Of a stretch of 64,000 nucleotides of DNA, positions 55,227-64,000 are shown piece after piece. Positions within the stretch are counted from its first letter, which is position 1. Every line of letters begins with the position of its first letter. The notes under the pieces are model-generated. The model worked only from the letters and a program-made list of their open reading frames with translations. It ran no database searches and was not told where the DNA came from. The DNA comes from Phorcus lineatus (Eukaryota; Mollusca; Gastropoda; Trochida; Trochidae), in NCBI GenBank assembly GCA_921293015.1, contig OV121088.1:17769645-17833644 (forward strand). The letters run 5' to 3'. Made by a program: the position numbers and the translations under genes.

Positions 55227-56029
55227 TAAGTAATTCATTTGCAAAGCTTTATTCTTAATCTTGCAATTTAACGAGTAGTAAAACGAAAACATCAAAGCGT
55301 AAAGTTCTACATAAAATATATATTCACCTTTGTGAAATCGTCTATGAAAGTAACAAATGTAATTGCTTGTAAAATTACACTTGAGGAAAGATTTGATTGA
55401 CATTTACACGGGGTTGTAGATTGCTTGTGATTGATGCGCCGACAGCTTGGACTGCTATCTACAAGGTGAAATACACATCACCTGTCACTTTGCACGCGCC
55501 CTGCATGCAGCAAGTGTATACAATTGTAAACAGCTGGGAATTTATTGCTATAAAATTATCAAAACATTTTCTATTGACCCGGCTAATCTTTTCATATTGT
55601 AAATCACTGTTTGTATTAAACAATAGTAAAACTATTCTGATTCGATATTCAGCAATCATCTCTATTTCCTTGTGTTTTAATTGTGCTTTTCAATAACTTA
55701 ATTATTCAAATTCATTGTAATAGTATCCTTTCTATCTCTGCCTGGTTTTAAAGAAAAATATTTAAGTTTTAAAAATATATCCATCTCTTAATTGAATATG
55801 TTATATTGTTTGAATTCGTAATCGAAATTAATCGATTTAGGTTTCTTAAAAAACAGCATAATCTCCCATGGCATTATCAACAGGATCAACCTATAAAAAT
55901 CAACTCTTTCAAAACAAAAGCGAAACACTTAGAATATTACGGCAACACTATCAAAGATAAGCTAATAAATCAGGAATCAAATGGCAATATTTCTTAACAT
56001 GATATCTCTTAAACAGTTATCTGATTGAC

Positions 56030-56200
56030 CACCTGGTATTGTCCAGTTCTTGACCACATGTCCAAGCCCACGCTGTCTCAAACCAGCACCCCACTCCCCA
56101 CCCGTCGTAGCGCCACCTCATACATCATTCTACCTGGTCTATTACCACTTGAACGGGTTGTTAGGCAGGGATGCAGTTAGGGGTTATCTTGAATGTTTGA
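56030..56200. promoter_or_regulatory. Intronic GC-rich island with a Tinman-type octamer
   Basis: A C-rich block of about 170 bp carries CCACTTGA (56145-56152), the reverse of TCAAGTGG, the preferred NK2/Tinman site. It is one of three such octamers in this intron. Candidate NK3 intronic enhancer, inferred. Confidence 0.35.
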
Positions 56201-58729
56201 AAGATATGATGAGATTTTCACACAATGTCTCCATAAATTACGCTTTTACAGGACGCGAGCATGTTTTATTGATTTATTGTCACTACACTCTATCATAATG
56301 AACGCCATATGAACATTAAAAAATAGATGCAGTTATGAGTTCAAACAATGTTGTTCTTCGGATTATGACTAAAGGTTGTGATCAAATATTTATAGCTAGA
56401 ATATAATTTAATCTCAAACTCACAAGGTCACATATAAACAATTTTATTTGTATCAAATATTCAGAATCATCCAAATGAAGATTGCCATACCATCATAATC
56501 TTTGATTGTAAGTTTCCCTACAAAATAACGTGATGTATCTAAAATGGTCTTCATACATGTTTTATTGCGAAAAGTTTTTCATTAAAAAGTTTGATAAACT
56601 GTTTTTTTTCGAGACATGGAAAGTATTTACTCTTATTCCCGCTTAATGTACAAAACTGATCGTGGTCGCTTTGTAAAAAAGTCACATTACACACCCGTTC
56701 ATGTCATAACCTGCAAGTTTTGTGCCAGCATAACACAACGTGATGTAAGTAAAGATGTGACGATACATGAACTCTTTGGAGTATAATTTGATTTCTCCCT
56801 CTTTCTCTCTGCTTTATTAATGACTGTATGTGTATGTAAACAGTGAAATGAATTGCTTTAAAACCTACCCAGGTTGATGAGCCATGTTTTAACACAATAG
56901 TAACATTAGTAACGAAGAAAGCTAAATTTTGACATTGCGGTAATTGAAATGCTAACTTTTGATATTTGTTTAAGCTGCGAAGAAACGATTAAGATAATAC
57001 TGCACATATCAGTTGGAGTTGGAAAATGAATGAAAACCGCAGCAAACACACTTACACGGCAAACGTGCAAATAAGTAATGACGGGTTGATCTGCACTTTA
57101 CCAATGAAGTGTTGATTGTCTTAAAACCGTGTGAGAGATATAATAAACAAAAATCCGTAAAATAAAAACTCTAACTAATCAACTAATTGTTGTATTTCAA
57201 CATGCTTAAATTAAGAATTTCATTAATATATCCCCAAAATTTCTGATAAATTCTACAGCTGTCAATTGATTTTTTAATAGTGAAAGCTACCATTAATATC
57301 AAGGAAGAGTGACAAGATGTGATATTTTCACAATTTAAAATACAGGATTCCGTTACTGGTCACCATGCGCCACTCGTGAAATACAGGATCTCATTGTCAT
57401 ATCATTCGTTTGATTTAAACTGATATTTGACTTACTTCCTTATTTTCAGTTTCCAGTGATTCAATTTTCCATGGCTAAGTTTTAGGACGGTCACCTACAT
57501 GTAAATCAAATAGATCTGAGTGCAAGTTTCCACAGACTTCCATAATAGTTACAACAGCACAAGAGGATTGAGAACCCTTGTAAAGCGTCATGTTCCATTT
57601 AAACGTCTCTAATTGACCGAGACAGTTTAGGATCAGACAGAACAAGGATAAGACACGGGGAAAACTAGAGATGATTTCAAATGAGGCGGGTAATGGACGC
57701 AAAGACGCCACTTTTTCTCAGAGAACTCATTCAAACTAGAAATACTCTCTTAAGAATCCCATCAAATTTCTTGTAGACCTTAAAAACACAGTAACTGTTC
57801 TTTAATATACACGCCCAAAAACTAACCAGTCCACGACGACTTAATGATAATGTTCAAATTTTCTTTCTTGAAAATTAAAATGTGATATTCCTAAATGTTA
57901 AATAGGGTTAATATTCATATAATGTACTTTCTCCCAGAGCGCTGTACTCCTCGTGAGTTTTAATCCTTTTTTAAACAAAATTAAAAACAGACTTTACAAT
58001 TACCAAAAAGCATATATATTTTGCTTCCAATTACATTTGTTCACAAAGAGACTGAAATTAACATTTTATCAAAACAGCACTTGTTCCTGGTAGTCGGCTA
58101 AAGAACTATACTATATCAAATGTGCCATTTAATTATCACATTGAAACATGCATTTTTCGATAATATTATGTTATAATAAACTTCTACTTTGACATTTTGT
58201 TAATTGCATATTTGAATTGAATATGAAACTGTTCAATGCATTCCTCTAAGTGATGCTGAATTTATTTTTTGCATCGTGCCATATCATGACACTTTGTTCT
58301 TGTCTCGTTCGCTAATATATATTCTTATCAAATCAAATTAATACATATCATGCGTCGTATATTAGTTTGAAAATTATAAACACTGTTCTGGTTTGTTCCT
58401 CAGTGTTATGTTGCCAAATCTTTTGTATCATTTTTACTTTATTTAGTTTGCTCACATCATTTTTAAATTATATTGAAAGTTTACATAACTATGCAGTGCT
58501 GATTACATCTTCCATATAATGGTATTGACGTGAATCTGAAATTATTGTGCCCTTCCCTAAAAGTACGGCAAAAATATATTTCGGATCATTTTCCTGCGTG
58601 ATCATTTACATATTAATGTGACATTAATACCAAATTTTCGTAAAATTAAAAACTGCAGAATCTGTAAATCAGATCGCTGTTTGAATATACATGGGCACAA
58701 CAACATTGTTTAACTAAGACAAACGATGA

Positions 58730-58910
58730 AGAACACTTTCGTCAGTTCTTGGGAGGAATGCTTGAAGAAATAAAGCATTCTGCATCTGTTCTTGATCACG
58801 CATAAAGTCTCACGCAGTATTGCCACGGGCTTGCAGTGTCTTGTGCACGCAATGTATGCTTTTGTCATCATCATTCGCTCTACGTGCACGAGTTCAGTTT
58901 TTGCATTGTC
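58730..58910. promoter_or_regulatory. Intronic GC-richer island
   Basis: Balanced composition with GCACGCA, ACGTGCACG and CACGCAG elements, including a GTGCAC palindrome repeated in two places. Candidate regulatory element by composition only. Confidence 0.25.
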
Positions 58911-59839
58911 AATGTTAACATATGTTTGAGAAAGTCACCAGCGATGTTCGCTTTCTTTGCTTAATGCATTATATGCCTGATAGTGTGATAACAATGGGTA
59001 TATAGGGGATGGTGTCGTTTTCAGTTATGTATGCTAAAATTGATTCTCTAAAAATTGTGTCAATTGTATATTAACAATGCACTTGCACTTCCAATGTTTT
59101 TATTTAAATCAATTATTGAAAATTATTAGACTTTTTGTTTATGAAATGTTAACATATTTATATTTTCTAATTGATTTAAATTCAAATATCGTCAAATAGC
59201 ATATACATGACATGATGTAATAAGAGTGGGGAAAAACTGCATACACATACACAAATGCTACTTACTGTAATCATCTCTACTGTTTCTTATTAATATCATA
59301 TCTTTAATGATTATTGGGACATCTTTAATCTAATGTGATATTTAAAAACCTCACAGTTTACCAAATAAGCAATTTAATAAGTGTCTTGCACAATGACTGT
59401 GTACTAAGATGAAAGCGTATTGTCAACAACCTTGAGATCGCCTTTCCCTAGACAAAAATACATTAAGAATTGGAAAACAAACAACAAATTCACAGGGTTG
59501 GACCAAAATGTCAACGAAAACTGTTTCAAGGATAAATTTTCTTTCCGGAAGTAGATGGCAATGCCACATTATTGAACAAAAGTACATTAACGCAACGATT
59601 TATTAAACAAGAGATGGAATTTTATATCAAATTACTAATGTAATTGTTGGATTGATATTTCTACTTTCTTGCTGAATTAATCATACAATTGATTGCCTCC
59701 CTATTCAATTTTTTAAACTTTATGTTAATGCAACTAACTTCAAGTTTCGTGGAAAGAAAAATTATCTTCCTTCGCTTTTACTTAGTTTACAAATATAGAT
59801 TTCGCCCATGTGTTGGTTGATGTCAGATTTTACAGTAAG

Positions 59840-59950
59840 GTGCAATCGATCGACCATCACTTGCCGTGTGCTAATCGCAACACTGTAAGCCACACAGTGG
59901 GCAGTCACACACATGTGCAGATCTATTTCACTTTGTCGCTTTTCTATCTG
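59840..59950. promoter_or_regulatory. Intronic GC-richer island
   Basis: A short block with GCTAATCGC (homeodomain/Otx-like TAATC core), CACACATGTGCAG (E-box CATGTG) and CACTTGCCG. Candidate regulatory element, weakly supported. Confidence 0.2.
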
Positions 59951-60323
59951 TAATTAACAATCTTCTCTGTACAAGATAACCTAAACAGATGTTCTATTTG
60001 TCGATTTCATCACCTAAGAAATATATCATAGTGTGATAAAGGTTGAATTAAATGGAACGAAGTAATAAACCACATGGTAAAAGAGGAGTTATCATTTATT
60101 GATGAATAGAGCAAATTAAAAAATTATTTTTATGTTATTTTCAATTACCAGCACTTGTACCTTTTGGTTTCAGAAACAATGAAAACGTTATATTATCACT
60201 GTCGTAATAACATTAATTGGTAACACGGGAAATAACAGTTTTGAATAAGACTTATAGTCTTTACGGTCAATTGTTCATTATACAACTATAATATATATAT
60301 ATAACAGTTGTATAAAGTGGTTG

Positions 60324-60374
60324 CATGTATGGCCTGAAGAGGCTCGTTGAGCTGAAAGCGCTAGCCATTATATG
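60324..60374 (+). ncRNA. Hammerhead ribozyme-like motif (type I)
   Basis: The sequence fits the hammerhead core. Stem I 5' strand CATGTATGGC (60324-60333) is followed by CTGAAGA (60334-60340, matching CUGANGA). Stem II is GGCTC-GTT-GAGCT (60341-60353), closed by a G-U pair, then GAAA (60354-60357). Stem III is only AGCGCT (60357-60362), self-complementary, then U-A as the UH cleavage site (60362-60363). The stem I 3' strand GCCATTATATG (60364-60374) pairs with the 5' strand by five pairs, one bulge and five pairs. Very short palindromic stem III is known for hammerheads of Penelope-like elements and retrozymes. A 9-bp inverted repeat (60279-60287 with 60306-60314) and TA-rich runs flank it. 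The G-U pair at the core may weaken activity. It is probably a remnant of a retroelement in the NK3 intron. Confidence 0.6.
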
Positions 60375-60879
60375 GATTGTTTTTACTTCTTACTTCATAT
60401 TTGTCAATGTATATATATATATGTTTTTCATTCCTCAATGGAGGGTATATGTGCGGTGACTTACGTCATTATTACACTATAGTCACACGTACAAACTCTC
60501 AAACCAGAATATTAATAAAACTTATCAAAGGTTATAAAATCAAATGAAGTATTCACAACTGCATTTGTTTAAGATTAATACGTTTTATTTTAATTTGTAA
60601 TGACGGTAACAATTATAAAATTATATATAATTTATTTTGATAATTTTAGACCGAAGTATTCAGCAGGAAAATTCGATCACTTATTTAGATCAGAATGTTA
60701 TCTCGCAAAATGAACATATGTACATAAGTACATCGGCACTATCCCTTTAAAAGTTTCGGATGTAACAATGACATATTTACAAGAAGGGTGTACGTGTGTC
60801 TCTACGTGTTCAGGTGTATGCTATCATGCCAATCTAGTAAAGTGAACTTCTGAAACACTTTTAATTCTTGACAGTGGCT

Positions 60880-61220
60880 ATCAAATCTCGAGAGGTTCCC
60901 ACTAACAGTGATCGGAAATCAGCCACTGCTCTCTCGTGACCTCCCGCGAGATCTCGCTGTCACAGCGACATCTATCTGTCACTCAAAACGAGGCTATTGG
61001 CCGACATTTTCTTTTGCCAATCGGTTGTTAGACTTTAAGGTATTTTGACGATTGTATTGATCACCGTTGGTCTCACGGAGTAGATAAAACTGGTTCGTAT
61101 TTAGTTCAACACTAGACTCACTCGGTGAAGTGTTTGAGAAAGAGTCCATTCATAAGAATTAGATAGTTTCTTGTGATAAGGCTTGTATGACTAACAGATA
61201 ATGCCATTTCCCACTTGAGC
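60880..61220. promoter_or_regulatory. Intronic GC-richer island with a Tinman-type octamer
   Basis: The block at 60890-61120 is among the most CpG-rich in the intron (CTCCCGCGAGATCTCGCTG, paired CCAAT-like GCCAATCGG at 61016-61024). Just after it, CCACTTGA at 61211-61218 is the reverse of TCAAGTGG. It lies 1.1-1.5 kb before the homeobox exon. Candidate enhancer. Confidence 0.35.
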
Positions 61221-62012
61221 TTGACACTGATAGTAGTTTTTAAAAAAAAATTCAAATACAGGATTTGACGTTTTCCCTAAACATGATTTTTCTAGAATTG
61301 TAGAAGGAAAAGTGATTTGAATGCCCATACCTTCTGTGCTTGATCCCAGGCCTTTCAATAAGTTTTTTTAACTAGACGTGGCAAATACTATTCGAAAAAT
61401 TCGTTTGATTGTCCTCCTTGAAGAGCATTTAGGATTGGAAGTGATGAAGAATTACGACACTTTTCTTCCTTTTATTGTCTCATTCAACTGCTCAAGAGTG
61501 GCAAGTGTCTGTATAACCTTTGTTGATCAACCTTATTTGCAACAATGCCGAGATAACCAATGTGATTGTAATTATTCGCGCATGAGACTTTTCAAAAGAC
61601 AACTGGTCGGTTGGAAATTTGTTTATTATCCATATATGCCAAACTATTTGTTCTGTTCACTGTACCTTTTAAAAACAGCAGATTTGTCTAACTGTTTTAC
61701 AGTCCGTTTCTGAACAATATATTTATCAGTTATATTGCAAAATACGGAGAAATTAGAAAACAAAACTTGTGTCACATATGGCAGTTTTAGACAAGGGTTT
61801 TATCATACTATTATGTGAAAACGACATTTGAGGAAACATTCCTGTTTTGCATGTATTTTATTCATACACGATTAAAACTCAATGCAGGTGAAACATGTTA
61901 CTAAAGATATGAATGCGGTTGCTGTAATAAAAAGAAGCACAGAATCCTTAGACAAAACAACGTAGAGAAATGAAGTGATTCATAGCCGCGTCGAGTATTA
62001 GAGGCCTTGCTA

Positions 62013-62025
62013 TGACGTCAAGTGG
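62013..62025 (+). promoter_or_regulatory. Overlapping CRE and Tinman-type site
   Basis: TGACGTCA (62013-62020), a perfect CRE/ATF palindrome, overlaps TCAAGTGG (62018-62025), the optimal Tinman/NK2 octamer, 335 bp upstream of NK3 exon 2. Overlap means the two factor types could compete or cooperate. Function is inferred from motif match. Confidence 0.4.
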
Positions 62026-62340
62026 CATTGATGATCAGTTTTATTATAAATCATTCGTTAGTTTTAGGCTCTTCTATCAATGTATATATGTTGTCTTGAT
62101 AACAGTTTTAATGAGAAAGACGGTCATCTTTCTCCACCTATTGAGAAAACAACAAGCAAGATGGTTGACCCGGAAATCGATAGGACAAAATTTTTGTCAA
62201 CATGTAGTTTGTGATAGTTTTTCGCATGACAAAAAATATTTATGTGGTGTTTTGTGGTCACCCTTGTTTATAATACAATACAACATGTTTAATATGATTA
62301 AAAATTAATAACACAAAAACGTGTACAACCAGCTATATGA

Positions 62341-62751
<411 letters not shown>

Positions 62752-63165
62752 CCTATGATGGTCAGAGGTCAGTCAAAACACTGAACGTGAGATTAAACAA
62801 TTCAAAAGAAAAATTCAGTTGAATTTCCAGATGAGTACTAAGAATTGGAAATGCCATGGATGAACAGCTAATTGGTTCTGTCTTACCACAGCGTAACGGA
62901 CAAAGAGAACTATGACACTGAACCATGACACTCATGGTAGTCATGGTAGTGGATTCGACTTGTTCGACTTATATGACATTTAAGATAGACGATTCTGGTT
63001 ACAGTTTGATAATTAGAAAAAGAATAATTAATTATTATTAAATGAGAAAAGTAAGCTATTCTGATTAAAAGATTTTGTGAAATAACTAAATATTTCCGAA
63101 TTTGTAAAGCAGGAAATTATTTTTAATTATTTTTGTTGTCAATAAAAACTTCTTTGATATATTTG
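62752..63165 (+). other. NK3 3' UTR with polyadenylation signal
   Basis: AT-rich non-coding sequence after the stop with AATAAA at 63141-63146 and a following T/GT-rich stretch. A second AATAAA at about 63219-63224 could be an alternative. Confidence 0.6.
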
Positions 63166-63229
63166 AATAAGTGTAAAATTATTTTATTTTCTTCTCGTTT
63201 TTTTGTGGCCTTGCTTTTAATAAAGGGAG

Positions 63230-64000
63230 AAAGTTAAGATTACCACAAGGTCCCTAATTTCCCCATTTTTCTCGTTTAAGGTATATGTTAACTGAAATAT
63301 ATTTTGAAATGTTTGTATTCTGTATAATGGTGTAATGCATTGCACTGAAATCGTTGAACATATGTTAAACAAATATCACCATTTCTGTTAAAAATGCCTT
63401 TTCAATGTCGATATTATCGTTGAAGAGACACACGGTCTAGTCAATGTATGTATATATAGATATGTACTTGTTGATATTTTCAATCATTGTTACGTTTATT
63501 GAAAAGTGCTACATTATGTTTTCTCAACATCAACAAGGCTCATAATTACCCCTGATCTGAATGCCACAGATGTCCCAATTCGTGATTTTACAGGTTTCTG
63601 TGTGCTGCTATATACAATTATTTCATATATATGTTCTTTCCTACAGATATCTGAAAAGAGCCTACTGCAATCACAAAAAGTTAACAATTTTGTTTTTCGC
63701 TTTTCCTGTATTTTGAAACGAAAGTTATGTCCAAAGTGTTATTTATTTCTTTTAAAAGCTTAACTGGAAATTCTTGAACATTTCACTGTGCCTCATTATA
63801 TTATATTACTGTAAATAAACTTATTTCATCTTATAACGTCATCTTTATGGGTTTTTTAAATTGTCTCCGAGCTGGGAAATTTTCGTTCAGTACTCTTCAC
63901 ATATATTCAAACTTCACACTGAAATAAATCGTCTTTTGGCGGATTGATGTCTAAAGTAGCTCCTAATTGCCTAGTGCAAAGTTATTGAGAACACCCCCTA
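63230..64000. other. Downstream flank, nothing recognised
   Basis: AT-rich sequence after NK3. The 85-codon open frame at 63506-63763 starts from a TTG-type codon context and shows no domain. No further gene is supported before the window ends. Confidence 0.35.

Overview
The window is a stretch of animal nuclear genome holding two NK-class homeobox genes, both on the + strand. At the left edge is the last coding exon of an NK4 (tinman / Nkx2-5 type) gene. At the right end is a complete two-exon NK3 (bagpipe / Nkx3 type) gene. Spliceosomal introns, AATAAA signals, roughly one-third GC, tRNA-derived SINE-like pieces, MITE-like elements and a Tc1 relic all fit a metazoan. The NK4-NK3 pairing is an ancient bilaterian linkage (part of the NK cluster; tin and bap are neighbours in Drosophila). 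The long AT-rich spacers and the protein sequences suggest a spiralian such as a mollusc or annelid, but nothing here identifies the species.

Layout: 1-1431 is the end of an NK4 intron. 1432-2000 is the NK4 3' coding exon, with the homeodomain, the NK2-specific domain and a C-terminal GIRAW box, followed by a 3' UTR to about 2650. From about 2650 to 50.5 kb lies nearly 48 kb in which I can support no protein-coding gene. It holds several MITE-like elements, a 24-copy 37-bp minisatellite, a LINE-type 3' tail beside a broken Tc1-like transposase fragment, SINE-like pieces, simple repeats including (GA) of about 195 bp, and scattered islands of higher GC that look like candidate regulatory elements. 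From 50.6 kb begins the NK3 proximal promoter, then exon 1 (50995-51358), an 11.0-kb intron, and exon 2 (62360-62751) with its 3' UTR (AATAAA at 63141). The NK3 intron contains a perfect 77-bp-arm palindrome, a sequence that folds as a type I hammerhead ribozyme (60324-60374), and three exact copies of the Tinman/NK2-class octamer TCAAGTGG.

How the parts relate: in Drosophila, Tinman directly activates bagpipe in visceral mesoderm. Here the tinman-type gene lies directly upstream of the bagpipe-type gene and NK2-class octamers sit in the bagpipe-type intron, so the same regulatory link may operate in cis range. That is an inference. The most unusual single observation is the hammerhead-ribozyme fold in the NK3 intron, probably a remnant of a Penelope-like element or retrozyme.
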